NCBI GenBank assembly: GCA_948146395.1
Contig: OX411559.1
Coordinates: forward strand, 4,574,501-4,638,500
Length of the DNA stretch: 64,000 nt
Source of the DNA: Fragum whitleyi
Lineage: Eukaryota; Mollusca; Bivalvia; Cardiida; Cardiidae
Direction: 5' to 3'
Shown here: piece by piece, positions 46,261 to 58,192 of the stretch
Numbering within the stretch: the stretch's first letter is position 1
How the letters are laid out: every line of letters begins with the position of its first letter
Program-made: the position numbers and the translations under genes
Notes under the pieces: model-generated
Database searches by the model: none
Told to the model about the DNA's origin: nothing
Seen by the model: only the letters and a program-made list of their open reading frames with translations

Positions 46261-47997
46261 TTTTGGAAACAAATTTTGTTTAGGTAAAAATGAAAAACAT
46301 GATTTCCTATACAGGTTAACTCAGATTATCAGACGCCAAATTTTAGACCGGTTCAATGTTTGAAAAGAAAAGCAATTTCAAAAGAATGATTTTTTTAAAA
46401 AATAAAAATCATACAAATTTCTGCGTCATGTGTTAGCAATTTTTAATTCATATTAAATTTTTTGATATCAATACTATAGAAAAAGAAAATTATCGGACAT
46501 TCACTTTGTGATGCCACTGTGAATTCATCGGATGCTCGCCGGGACCCTCTGAGAGTTGACATGCGATTCATAGACCTTCGAGTGTCATTCTCAGTATATG
46601 AATGGTCTAATTTATTTGTCAACACAAATGCAACTGATTTGAGAATAAAAAATTTGGACTGGTTCTTTAAGGCTAACACAGAACCTTCTCATTAAGTTTA
46701 TTAATGAGGATTTAAATGTGGAGAGGTAGCTTTTTCACTTTTAGATTTGTACCTTGTTTGTCTTAAACATTTAAGCTTAACCTCGGGAATATCAGTAAAT
46801 TCGAAAAATATGCTGCCTGTATAACTTTCATCTTATTATTGCTGGTATGCCATCATTACCATTTATTTATGGTGTAATTCAGCAGCAGTTACAATGTTAG
46901 GTCTGTCTGTCTATGCATTCATCTGTCAACAATTATACAAAAAAACATCTCTTCTCAAAAGAGTTGTAGGATTTCAAACAAACTTAACAAAAATTATCCA
47001 ACTCCTTTCAAAATAGATTACAGAATTGGAATCCATGAAAAACTCTTGTTGCCATGGCAACAGAGTGAAAAATAAAAAAAAAATCTGCAACTAACTATAA
47101 GGCACATAAGAGCTTTCATATTAAGCATGATGCATTAGTTACCTAAATCCTGCCAGAATAACTTGGGAGTTCTCTCAAATGAAAATGAGCCTTTTGCTGT
47201 GGGTATTTGATTTTTCATAGAAAATAAAGAAGAAAAACTTTAATAACATTCTCCTAAATTGTAAGGCCTACAGCTTTTATAAATGGCAGATATTATTTCT
47301 TAATAATCTCTACTTAAATACTTGAAGCTTTTGCTCTTTTTTTTAAATAAAGACCTATTGTGGAATCCTGAATGTTAAAGAGAAATAAAAAATGAATTTG
47401 AAACATCTTTTTTCTCTGAAATGATAAAATCAAATTCTGCAGAATTTCAATACCACCCTCTGTCAAAATACTTGAAATGATTGCTTTTGAATAACAATAT
47501 AATGGACACATTTATATAGGTTCATAAAACTAATAAATTTTTTGGTCAAGATGTGTGTTGCCAAATAAGTCCTTTTTTGCTCAATGCGTGTTACATGAAA
47601 ATCCCCCTATTTGAGACCCAATTTCACTATGAAAATGTGTCTAAATCTCTGTATGAGTGCTCATGGAGATTTCACATGTATGCACTAGCTATCAAATGTT
47701 TAAGGGCTGTTGTCTGCAAAAAGTAAGAAAATGTCTGATATAATTATCTTAACTACGAATTATCCTGACCATGAAGTGACTAATTCCCGAAAATAATTGA
47801 TTAGTCTTGGATCCAAGGGGGTCACCCTGGACTTCCAGTTGCTATGGTAATCAGACTGACCATTGTCCACTCTAATTTATCAAAAAACTGACCACAAATA
47901 TTACAAAAAAATGCTATCTTCATAAACATCTTGGGAGAAATTTCCTCCTTAATACTTTCCCAAACAGGCAGGAAAATAAAGGGAAAAAGAGGAAAAC
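46261..47997. other. No gene seen; RFX X-box-like sites
   Basis: GTTGCCATGGCAAC (47048-47061) is a perfect RFX X-box palindrome. A weaker GTTGCTATGGTAAT lies near 47838. No exon could be supported. Confidence 0.4.
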
Positions 47998-49490
47998 TTA
48001 ACCCTTGTCATGCTGAACCCGGAATATTCCTGCTTTGGCAGGAGCTATAGACCAACATCAGTCTGCACATATGTGCAGTCTGATGTCAGTCTACACCACC
48101 TGTTTCTCACTTTCAAACTAGAATAGTCAATAGATTTAATTTTTCAAATAAAAATTGACCTACAGTTGGAATTTTCAGTGCTTTTTATACGCCGCCGGAG
48201 GCGGACGTATATTGGCGTCATCTTCTCCGTCTGTCCGTCCGTCCATCCGTCCGTCCATCTGTCCATCCGTCCGTCCGTCCGTACGTCCGTCCACTTTTCT
48301 TGTCAACGCAACTCCTCCTAAACTACTGGCTGGATCTTCTTGAAACTTGGTCAATGTTATCACCTCAATTGGTAGATGTGCATGAAGGAAGGATTTTACG
48401 GTTCGTTGATTTTTGCCTGAGTTATGCCCCTTGAAAACTTAGTCTCTGGGTCCACTTTTCTTGTCAATGCAACTCCTCCTAAGTTTCTGGCTGGATCTTT
48501 TTGAAACTTGGTCAATGTTATCACCTCAATTGGTCGATGTGCATGAAGGAAGGATTTTATGGTTCGTTAATTTTTGCCTGAGTTATGCCCCTTGATAACT
48601 TAGTCTTTGGGTCCACTTTTCTTGTCAACGCAACTCCTCCTAAGTTTCTGGCTGGATCTTCTTGAAACTTGGTCAATGTCATCACCTCAATTGGTAGATG
48701 TGCATGAAGGAAGGATTTTACGGTTCATTGATTTTTGCCTTAGTTATGCCCCTTGATAACTTAGTCTCTGGGTCCACTTTTCTTGTCAATGCAACTCCTC
48801 CTAAGTTTCTGGCTGGATCTTTTTGAAACTTGGTCAATGTTATCACCTCAATTGGTCGATGTGCATGAAGGAAGAATTTTATGGTTCGTTAATTTTTGCC
48901 TGAGTTATGCTCCTTAAAAACTTAGTCTCTGGGTCCACTTTTCTTGTCAACGCAACTACTCCTAAGTTTCTGGCTGGATCTTCTTGAAACTTGGTCAATG
49001 TTGTCACCTCAATTGGTCGATGTGCATGAAGGAAGGATTTTATGGTTTCTTGATTTTTGCCTGAGTTATGCCCCTTAAAAACTTAGTATCTAGGGCTTAT
49101 TGAAATTGCAGCCTTTTGAACACAAATCCTCCTTACTTTTTTTCTTTATTTAAATGAAACTTGGTCAATGTCATCACCATAATTTGAAGATGTACATGGA
49201 TCAAGGATTTTATGTCTCATTTATTTCCCTGAATTATGCCCCTTAATACTTAGTGCCTGGGGCTTATTGAAATTGCAGCCTTGTGAAGGCAACTCCTCCT
49301 AACTTTTTGTCTTGATTTAAATGAAACTTGGTCATTTTCAATTTGGTTCTGTCAAAATAAGTAGTGTCTACAATTATTTCTATGAAACAGCAGCAATGTG
49401 GCCGCGTATTTTGTGACGATGGCACTCTTCTTGCCCTTTGATTTTGATGAAAAGTTTCAGCCAAAATTTATTCAGCATGACAAGGATCAA
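47998..49490 (+). mobile_element. Family G copy 3, split by a pearl-like element
   Basis: TTAACCCTTGTCATGCTGAA at the left, TTCAGCATGACAAGGATCAA at the right. The G sequence runs to 48186 and resumes at about 49431; G copies 5 and 7 lack the interruption. Confidence 0.85.
48187..49430 (+). mobile_element. Pearl-like / non-autonomous Helentron-like element
   Basis: About 1244 bp. Left: GCCGCCGGAGGCGGACGTAT, then a GTCC-rich microsatellite (about 48225-48290), then five monomers of exactly 161 bp starting at 48290, 48451, 48612, 48773 and 48934. Two diverged units of about 165 bp follow (from about 49090 and 49255), then a right end with TGGCCGCGTATTTTGTGACG. Microsatellite plus ~160-bp cores is the published layout of bivalve pearl elements (established knowledge). 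Insertion in a T-run fits the Helentron TT preference. No Rep/helicase is encoded. Confidence 0.75.
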
Positions 49491-49566
49491 ATTAGATTTC
49501 AGTAAAGTATTATTAAACTGTTCATTGAATTTCTCAAAAAAAATGAAATTACAAGGCTATAGATGT

Positions 49567-49846
49567 TGTATAGATGGTAAAATTAATACCTATCACAAGC
49601 AATAGTGGTGATTCCAGAAGGTCTTTGGGGCTTTAAGGTAGTGGACCTGTAACAGTTCCTCAACACTTCTCTTTCACATTAACTGAGGTTTCCCTAATGA
49701 GATCAGTTGGAAACCTCGGTTAAATCTGTAAAAGTCCATGACTTCCTAAATGCTACAGAACAATTACGGGTCCACTACCTTTAAGCCCAAAAAAGGCCTC
49801 CTGGATTAACCACTATTGCTTGTGATAGGCATTAATTTTGCATGGT
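49567..49846. repeat. Large fold-back enclosing family B copy 5
   Basis: Outer arms of about 62 bp (CTATCACAAGCAATAGTGGT at the left, ACCACTATTGCTTGTGATAG at the right) meet the B element ends exactly. The whole 280 bp is a nested palindrome. Confidence 0.85.
49633..49784. mobile_element. Family B copy 5
   Basis: TTAAGGTAGTGGACCTGTAA to TTACGGGTCCACTACCTTTAA, 152 bp, with small internal deletions in the left arm. It sits in the loop of the outer fold-back. Confidence 0.8.
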
Positions 49847-50232
49847 CATTAATGTCTTTCAAAATTTTTTGTTTCAGCAAATCAAGCCTGACTTTGTTTA
49901 AGAAAAAAGTATTACAGTACTTTAAAACAACAGTAAATTCAAAGATGTTTAAAGGCCCTCGTCTGCGTATGTGAACACTTCATAAACACAAGACATTGAC
50001 CTGAAACGATCTGAAACGACTATGTACACAAAAACTAGACTTTTATTCCCAAAGATAAGCTTGAATTTGACATTCCAATATTCGGCAATGCAAGTGATTG
50101 TGACATGATGATCTAAAAATAGGCATAACTTGATGAATATTTATGACCAACAACATTTCGGACTCTAATTTGAATAGAGCTCATAAGAGCTCCTGCAAGT
50201 GGGAGTATTTCACATGACCATATCTCATTTAC
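49847..50232. other. No gene seen
   Basis: No recognised element. Confidence 0.4.
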
Positions 50233-51368
50233 ATACCGTATTTCACCTTTTAGACGCGCCCTCCCTAATAAACGCGCTCCCCCATAAATACGCTTCCCAT
50301 GCCCTTGACTATACGATCAACAACATCCAACTGTCCACGGTCCGTGGTGAAAAATCCGGTTTCGAATTTAATTTCATTAGCTGCTACTCCACGACGTAAT
50401 GTTTAATAGATTGTGGGTTAACTATCTTAAATTCCTATCAGGATAAGGCTGGTTGCGTCATAAAAAGATCGTTCAACATCTGAAAAACTAGCGCGTCCAA
50501 AATCGCGCAGTTTTCCGGAAGCGAGAAAGGTTAAAATTTAACACAAAATTAAAACTATTTCTCGTCATTCTTCATGAATCACATGCGAACAAAATCCCCT
50601 TTCTTCACGTTGTTACGAAAATTTTTCTGAAATCATTTTACCTTCTGTAAATATACAAAATATCCGAGTCAAATGATGAAATCCTAGTCACAATTCATAC
50701 TGTTAAAATAGGAAAACCCCGTAAAATCTCGTGTGTGACTTATTTCAAAAGCGACATCGCCGCATGCAAGAATCTGGGGACTTCAAAGGGTGCCGACACG
50801 TGGTGACCCAGCTAGCTCCAGACGTGTTGTGTTTTTACTGCGAAATACTTTCATTTCATGAACCGGGTGCATTTACACATCACAAAATTTTAGGATTTAA
50901 TACAGGATTATTTATTTCATACGTGAAAAGGTAATGATTAGACCGCTTTGTCGATTGGTAACGGAACATTGAATATTGCATCGTCTGGAACTTCCCATCT
51001 TGTACAAATGATAACAATAATAATAATCTCGGCTTCTGCTAACACACTTACTCACTTGCTTTTGAAAGCTGCAATTAATGGTCGAAAGTGACCGTATTTC
51101 GATAGATGACTTTAAATGACAGAATTACAATTCATTAGCTAACATTTTTATTTCATTTTTTAAATTCATAGCCTTAATAGATGAATAGGGAAGCGTATTG
51201 GGTAGCGCACGTATTTCAATCGATAATTACGAACATGTTAATAGTTTGCTTCTCTTGGGTACCAAAATACGTATTTTTTTTTTAATTAAGTAAAAGGATC
51301 TGAAATAATAGCGCCCCCACGACGTTTTGCATCGCGCCCGGGCGCGTTTAATAGGAGAAATACGGTAT
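50233..51368. mobile_element. ~1.1-kb inverted-repeat DNA element
   Basis: Ends ATACCGTATTTCACCTTTTA and TAATAGGAGAAATACGGTAT (inverted), each followed inward by ACGCGCCC-type sequence. It includes the 12-bp palindrome GCGCCCGGGCGC near the right end. No transposase; open frames are short. Degenerate relatives of the right end lie at about 53905 and 63640. Confidence 0.7.
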
Positions 51369-51782
51369 TTTACTTTATATTGCAGATTATGCGCTTCCCA
51401 TAAAAGTTGCCGTTTGTCGATTGATTTGTATTTTTATGTAACCCATTTTCATAAGACCTAATCAAGAATAATTTTTTAAAAGAATGTTCACAAAATAGCG
51501 ATTTTTTAAGCTAAAAGCAGATGTGGGGCCAATAATTTCTGCCTTGCATCTCAATTTTGTTTCCTGTATAATGTATTGGGCCATAAATGAGTAACTAGAT
51601 ATAGTGTCCTGCTGTCCATTCACAATTTCTTCTAGCTATTTTGTCCCATCATAATAAAGTTATATCTACTATTATTTCTATCTTTTTTACTTTATTGAAT
51701 TACATAACCCAAGGAATATCACATGTATCTTTTGATGGTCCAAGCAGGCATAAGAAAAAGTACCTGGCTTGACTAGAAAATG
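51369..51782. other. No gene seen
   Basis: AT-rich without recognised repeat. Confidence 0.4.
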
Positions 51783-52092
51783 TAAACAAGAGTATGCTAT
51801 GGATGCCTACACTCGGCTGTTGGGTGCTGAATAATGGACAAAAAATCTAAGTAAAAACAGTGACTTTACTTGCGCACAAATGCATCTACAGTTGTCAGCC
51901 TTGAAAGTAAAAGGTTGCTCTTTTGGCAGTGAACATGTTTGCAAACTTTCGAGTGAAAAAAATTTGTATTTTAAGAGATATCACATAATAAAAAAATTTG
52001 GACAGCAATGATAACCACAGCATTGTCACTGACGATGAAAGCAAGGGTATAGCAATACCTCGAGTTTTCTCTGAAAATAGCCGAGCTAAAAA
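51783..52092 (+). mobile_element. Family S copy 2
   Basis: AAACAAGAGTATGC, CACTCGGCTGTTGGGTGC at the left; CTATAGCAATACCTCGAG and AGCCGAGCTAAAAA at the right. The TCGGCTGTT/AACAGCCGA-type ends could pair. Confidence 0.65.
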
Positions 52093-52376
52093 GTGGAAGA
52101 AAATTGAAACAATTCATTGACTATTGAGTCTGTAAATCATCTAATTTTGGCACTGTTTTTTTTTCAATGTCTTAAGTACGTATTTTAGCAAGTAATATCA
52201 AACTTTGTACTATATTCATTTATCAATTCAAATTAAAATGCCACCTTTTAATTTCAGTCAGTCTCTTGTATCAACAAAAAATAAAACTCTCCCTTAAAAA
52301 AACTGATTTACAGTAGAATGTACAAGATTTTGGTGATATTTTAACTGAAAATAAAACAATTTTTTGCATATATGTT
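52093..52376. other. No gene seen
   Basis: No recognised element. Confidence 0.4.
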
Positions 52377-52630
52377 TTAACCCTTATCATGCTGAACCTG
52401 GAATTGTATATACCTGCTTTTGCAGGAGGTATAGACAAAAATCATTCTGCACATGTGTGCAATCTGATCATAGTCTATACCACCTGATTTACCTTTTAAG
52501 ACTAGAAAATTTTATAAAATTGTTCTCTCAACATAAAAACTGACTCATATTTGTGCATTCAGTGCTTTCAGCACTTTGATTTTAATGCTAATTTCACCCA
52601 GTTTTTTTTTATCAGCATGACAAGGGTTAA
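52377..52630 (+). mobile_element. Family G copy 4
   Basis: 254 bp with intact TTAA on both sides (TTAACCCTTATCATGCTGAA ... CAGCATGACAAGGGTTAA). Confidence 0.85.
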
Positions 52631-53172
52631 GATTTATGGAACACAACTGCTGCTGACCCTATTTTAAATTCTATACAGATCGTTTGTCCATGAAGTCCAA
52701 TATGTACTGTCAGACAATAGGTCAGATTCCTGGAAACTAAGCTGATCACAAACTATTAGCAACCTTGTACATGTGCTTCATAAAAATTGTGTGAAGACAA
52801 AAATAAATTGCTCAATACATGGTAGACAAATTTTCTGATGATGTTGATAATTAGAATACCTGAGGTACTTTTTTCCATGCTTGAGGCATGGACTAATTTC
52901 TCAATTTCCTGTCATTGTGGTCTTGATTCTTTTTCTCCTCCCCAATGTCACAGCTCATTAAATTTGGTAACACAAAACTAATGTTACTTGATAAAATCAC
53001 CAACGTCCAGTTGGTCAGTGTGTCCCCTGAGGCCAAAATCTCGGTCTGTGAAAAATAAATATACCATCAACAACTTTGTTTTTTGAGCCTCAAGTTTTAT
53101 TTGATTTTGATCTTTTTGATGTGGCATGTAAATATGGGAAAGAGCTTGATTTTTTAAAAGTTTTATATGAAT
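52631..53172. other. No gene seen
   Basis: No recognised element or exon. Confidence 0.4.
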
Positions 53173-53419
53173 TCACCCTTATCGTGCTGAACTGGGAATA
53201 TTCCTGCTTAGGCAGGAGCCATAGACAAACACCAGCCTGCACATATGTGCAGTCTGATGTTAGTCTACACCACCTGTTTCTCACTTTCAAACCAGAATTG
53301 TCAATAGATTTAATTTTTCAAATTAAAAATTGACCTACAGTTGGTACTTTCAGTGCTTTTTGCCCTTTGATTTTGATGACAATTTTAAGTTAAAATTTAT
53401 TCAGCATGACAAGGGTTAA
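53173..53419 (+). mobile_element. Family G copy 5
   Basis: CACCCTTATCGTGCTGAAC to TTCAGCATGACAAGGGTTAA. Carries the uninterrupted CAGTGCTTTTTGCCCTTTG site that is broken in copy 3. Confidence 0.85.
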
Positions 53420-53638
53420 CATTGTAATAACAATTTTTTATTTCATGATGTTGTGTCAATTTTTATATTGCTTTAGAATCTGAACACTTTTTTTTACATT
53501 TAGTTGTGAATATTACAGTAAGATAACATCTGGTAGTTGTTGTTCTAAAAACATGTGACTACAGCCTTAAGAAATTTGTGGCTTTTGAAATAAAAATAAT
53601 TACAAACCTTGCCAAAAACTTGTTCTCATGTCTTACCA

Positions 53639-53932
53639 TATAACAGTGCCCTCCCTAGTAGTAGCAGCACCCCTACACTTTTTACTAGGAAACCCACTTA
53701 GAAAGCCTAAATTTTGAGGAACTTTTTGAGACTTATTCTTTTTTTTGAGATGATTTTCATCTTAATAATCATTCATATGACTGTTTACCTAAAATTCAAG
53801 GGAAAAGTGCATAAAAGACATCAATTTTAATGGTTCTTTTAAATCAGAAAATGCATACTAAATAAAACCTCTCTAACCATGTTATGTATAGCTCCTCGAA
53901 GTGTTTATTAGGAGAAATACAGTATCTGTCAG
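53639..53932. mobile_element. Degenerate relative of 50233-51368
   Basis: Left GTGCCCTCCCTAGTAG, right GTGTTTATTAGGAGAAATAC. Both ends decayed, ~290 bp. Confidence 0.45.
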
Positions 53933-54299
53933 AAAAAGTGAAATAAAGAAATGTTTAATGTTCATTATGATATTTAGGTAAAATATTTTGACCCTCAATG
54001 GTCTAGCAGCCTAAGTATAATAATAATAATAACTTCAAATTTTGGATCATCAAGACAGATGAATAAAATGAGAAATAATGAATAAAATGCAAAATAATGG
54101 ACTATAATCACATTTAAACCAATTTGGCTCAAATTTTCCCATGAAAAATTAAAAGAAAGCAAGTACACAGGCTAAGATCAGACTGCATGTCTAGGCTATC
54201 TTAGGCTATACTCGTGGTTTACTGTTCCAAATCTTTGTGTCCATCTACTTGTATACATTTTTTTGTGAACAGCATTAGAAGGTTTAAAAGATTTAGATA
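53933..54299. other. No gene seen; G-like hairpin
   Basis: At 54168-54215, GGCTAAGATCAGACTGCATG and CTATCTTAGGCTATAC resemble a decayed family G hairpin without its ends. Confidence 0.4.
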
Positions 54300-54633
54300 A
54301 ATATATAGTTTTTTATCTTATAACTTTACAAATATTTGTTTGATATCATTCGGTATGATATTTTTTATGATATCTCATGGTTATTTTTAAAACAATGATA
54401 TAATGTAGTAATTTTTAGAAACTTGCATTTCTGTTTGAAACATCTACGAAAACAAGGCAAATAGAGGTTATAAGATAAATATAATACATACTTAGTGTAT
54501 TGTATGGAAAAATATCTGACTGGGTTGTTGGAATTGATAATAATCTCGGCAGAGCCTCCACAATGATCAATTCTCCCAACCTCATTAGATATTTTTTCTC
54601 ATACAAAACACTAAGTACGTATTATATATATAT
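54300..54633. mobile_element. Family M copy 2
   Basis: The same order as 21583-21938. The hairpin part at 54478-54631 has GGCAGAGCC in the loop. Confidence 0.75.
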
Positions 54634-54889
54634 ATGTTTACCATTAAAGATAAAAAAATTCTCGTTCCATTTTCTGATGCCGCAGCCCAAAAAGTTGTAA
54701 TTGCTACAGTTGTAGAGGTCAGCCTGTACCGTGTAAGATATGTTTTCTTTGTAAACAACCTGTCTTGTATTTCAAACCCAATCAACTTCAATCAGTGCTG
54801 AAAACATTCCATGTAAATGGAAAACACTTTCAGTGTGCTTAGATTCTTTGTCTTTTTTGTTTCAAGGGCATGCCTTGCAGTTTAGGTAG

Positions 54890-55045
54890 TTGACCCAAAA
54901 TAGTTTGCAACATTTCGGAACCTTGTGATCTTGTGCAATGTTTACTCAGGTTTCCTAATGAAAATCATTAGGAAACCTCGGTTAACACTGTTTACATTCA
55001 GTACGTCCAAAGCGTTGCTGAACTATTACAGGTCCTCTTTCTTAA
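54890..55045. mobile_element. Family B copy 6
   Basis: 156 bp. The centre GGTTTCCTAATGAAAATCAT and ATTAGGAAACCTCGGTTAAC is well kept; the ends are mutated. Confidence 0.75.
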
Positions 55046-55695
55046 TACATATTAATTTTTGAACTCATAGCATTTATATTTTTTTTGTTTTAAAGCTTTT
55101 GATCAGCCCAGTATCCAAAGTAAGTTCAAGATGTTTGTTTTAACACCCCTCTGGACCTATATCTTTTTAATCTTCATGGAGAAATTCTATTTGAATTTGG
55201 TAATACAAGGAAAACAAAACCTTTTATTTGTTAGTCTGAAATCATGGTAAATATATGTATTAGCTGTATGTTAAAATGCTGAATCATTATTTTCAAAATA
55301 TTTCGTAAAAAGACAAAATGAAATCAGTTCAATAAAAAGCCTTGCCTTTATACATGAATATTCATTTTCTGTTCGTTTTTTACTCGAAGCTGCTTGAAAT
55401 CCAATCAGGCCATAGAAAACATTACCCAGGGTTCCCCAGAGTGTGGAGCTATTGGATAATATTGCCTCACGCCTCTACAGCAGATGTGTTTTATTCAGAG
55501 GGCAGATATACTTTTTACGACCCAGTATTGAACCTTCCTATCAGAGAGGCTCAAATCTGCATGCTTCATAGCTTGTGAATGGTTCTATGTAAATTTTATC
55601 ATGAATATGTATTTCAAAGTACCGTGATCTGGGTAATAAAGTTAAATCAAAGAATTGGTATCCTTCATCATTTTAAAAAGAAAATCATATATTCT
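55046..55695. other. No supported gene
   Basis: An open frame at 55342-55578 (78 codons, central DVFYSEGRYTFYDPVLNLP) looks mildly protein-like but has no recognised domain or partner exons. Confidence 0.35.
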
Positions 55696-55926
55696 TTAAA
55701 ACCCTTTGCTGTTTAATCCCTGCTTTTTACGTGCTTCTGATTTTATGATTGAGAAAACATTGTGGAAAAAGAAGAAATTGCTTCTGACAAGCAATTTCTT
55801 CTTTTTCCACACTATTTTCTACCTTTCTGAATGGTTATTTTTCAAATTGAATCCACTTTAAATTTTCGTCTGCAAAACCTTTGAATTTGGACAGGTCCAA
55901 AATTTTGTAAAACAGGAAAGGGTTAA
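55696..55926 (+). mobile_element. Family F copy 3
   Basis: CCCTTTGCTGTTTAATCCCTG to AAACAGGAAAGGGTTAA. The hairpin AAGAAGAAATTGCTTCTGAC is intact. Confidence 0.85.
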
Positions 55927-57322
55927 AGCTGCTCTTTCACAGATTGGGAAAATGTGATTTTTTAAATTTTTTGTAAATTTAATCGGAAGTAACGATCTCA
56001 TTATGTTAAAGCCTTTAAAATGATAAGATATAATCTGATAATGCATTGACAGAAAGACTAATATTCCTGAATTTAGCAAAATTCATTCTGAAAAATAAAG
56101 CAACTACTAACGCCTAAAAAATAATTCTTCAATTTCGAGCCAACTATTTATGCATGTATTTTTTGCATGTTTGTCTTATTCAATCAAAGATTAAGGTAAA
56201 AGTATTTGACAGCTGGAAAGTTCATATCAATACAAGCAAAAATGAAAGATTATTCCCGAAAAAAAGAACGAATTAGAAATCTATAGACTGGAAATTAATA
56301 GACTGGATCCCTTACTGATCTTGCCACTTCAAAAAAATAAGTTACAAAATTATTGAAACATGTTGTTTTTAGTTCCCATGCCTTTGGGCCATTCTTAATC
56401 GTCTAAAAATACACAAATTTCCAAATCTTAGAACAAGTTTTGTCTTTTTCTATGAAAAACTGTGAAAGAGCAGCTTTAAAAGAAAAGCTTATTTTTGTTT
56501 TCAGACTTGTTAGGAAGGTCTTGCTGATAAACCAGTTAGCTGCTGGGCCGTCATAGTTGTGTTTGTGTCTCATGCATGCTTATAAAGTAGGTTACCAGAA
56601 GTATATTTCATTTTTATCATTTAGGTATAATTAAATTTCCAGATTTTTCAATGCATAAGTAATAAATTTCAACGATATTGATAATTAAAAAAAAAAAACA
56701 GAAAAAAAACAAGAAATTGAAAATAGAATATAACATTGAATAATAGATTTGTTTGTATGGAGTTTTTAACAACACTAGTATAACAATATCAATTATTTGT
56801 CAGAAACTAATGCACCTACACAATGTTTCTTCCAAGAGCAAGAGGTCCGTCCTTAGAGAAGATGACAGAGCCAAACTATTCTACAAAGCAATTATTGTCA
56901 GTGGGGAGACCAAAAAGCCGTATCTAGTAGATATGAGATTTTGGTCTCCCCCCCCCCCCCCCCCCTCGACGATATGTATAAAATCCCAAGGTCTTTGAAA
57001 GGTCATAAATAGTTAAGTTGAGAGAAGTGATATGTAGAAGCATAAAAACAAAGCCTATTGGTTTTCTAATTAATTTTTATCACACCATACTGATATAAGG
57101 TTATATAACCCATGATCATAAAAGTGTCCAGTAACTTGAGACTATCTGACACTGAATTAATGAGCTTGATTATATATTGATTCAAACTGACCAGCTTTTT
57201 GTTTGATACAGAGGGTGTCAGTGCCATTAAAGCACAGGCAATTGTTTTTTTTATCTGAATCATGTTATCTAATAGTTTAATGTATCAGTCTTCTTTAACT
57301 ATTAACTTATAAGACAAAATAA
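55927..57322. other. No gene seen; C17 run in a hairpin
   Basis: GGGGAGACCAAAA (56899) and TTTTGGTCTCCCC pair around TATCTAGTAGATA. The second arm runs into a C17 tract (about 56948-56964). Confidence 0.45.
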
Positions 57323-57644
57323 AAACAAGAGTACCGCCTAAGGGTGCCTATGCTAGGCTGTCGAGTGCTTGATGGTGGGAAAAAATCTAAGTCAAAAAAG
57401 GGGCATAATTTGCACAAAATGCATCTAGAGTTATTTCCATTGATAGCATAGGTTGCTTTTTTGATGGTGAACATGTGTGCCAAGTTTCAAGTGAATGTCT
57501 TCAGTAGAACCAGAGATATAACAATATGTCAAAGTTTTCGCACGACGACGACAACGACAACAACAACGACAAAGACGACAACGATGACGACACGGAGGCT
57601 ATAGCAATACCTCGGGTTTTCTCTGAAAACAGCCGAGCTAAAAA
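57323..57644 (+). mobile_element. Family S copy 3 with (ACG/ACA)n core
   Basis: Left GCCTATGCTAGGCTGTCGAG, right GGCTATAGCAATACCTCGGG and ACAGCCGAGCTAAAAA. A purine-rich ACG/ACA trinucleotide tract lies at 57540-57595. A 3' fragment also lies at 62262-62307. Confidence 0.7.
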
Positions 57645-57661
57645 TGAACTATGAAACAATC

Positions 57662-57994
57662 CAGGGGTCTGGAAATTTGAATTTTCTCCACTTGTCCATG
57701 GATAAGTAAAAGTCGATTTCCTTCTTGTCCAGGATCCAAATGAACTTGTCCATAAAAAAATGGATTGATAAATATTGAGAAAACAATGTTTTTAATCAAG
57801 AAAATGCTGTTATCCAGAATTTTCTTCATTAAAGACAATGTTTTTTATTCAGTTTGATACAAACATTAGGATGACTTCTCTCCTAGATCTTTTTAGTACT
57901 GTCCCAAGATTTCCTCTGGTATTTACTTGTCAATGGACAAGTGGCCTACAAGTCAGGCATGGGAATTCCGAAGTAAACCAATCCCACACCCCTG
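57662..57994 (+). mobile_element. Family H copy 4
   Basis: CAGGGGTCTGGAAATT to AATCCCACACCCCTG, 333 bp. Confidence 0.7.
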
Positions 57995-58052
57995 CTATCA
58001 AGTCCCTACATCAAGAGGTCAGCACATGTTTGGTTTATGATATTTAATTATA

Positions 58053-58192
58053 AAATATGAAGATAATATATGGTGATTTCATAGAGGTATGAAACTAAAA
58101 ACATAATCACACTTATGTATAATCCAGTGTGATTAGGTTTTAGTTTCATACCTCAATGAAATCAACAAATCCTCTCTTTATCTATTAAATGA
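58053..58192. repeat. Family K copy 4 (fold-back)
   Basis: TTCATAGAGGTATGAAACTAAA and TTTTAGTTTCATACCTCAATG, with inner AATCACACTT / AGTGTGATT. Confidence 0.8.

Noticed and set aside
53076..53333. 85-codon ORF near 53.1 kb
   Set aside because: Runs into family G copy 5 and has no supporting features.
55342..55578. 78-codon ORF with protein-like centre
   Set aside because: No homologous family recognised and no partner exon; left as unsupported.
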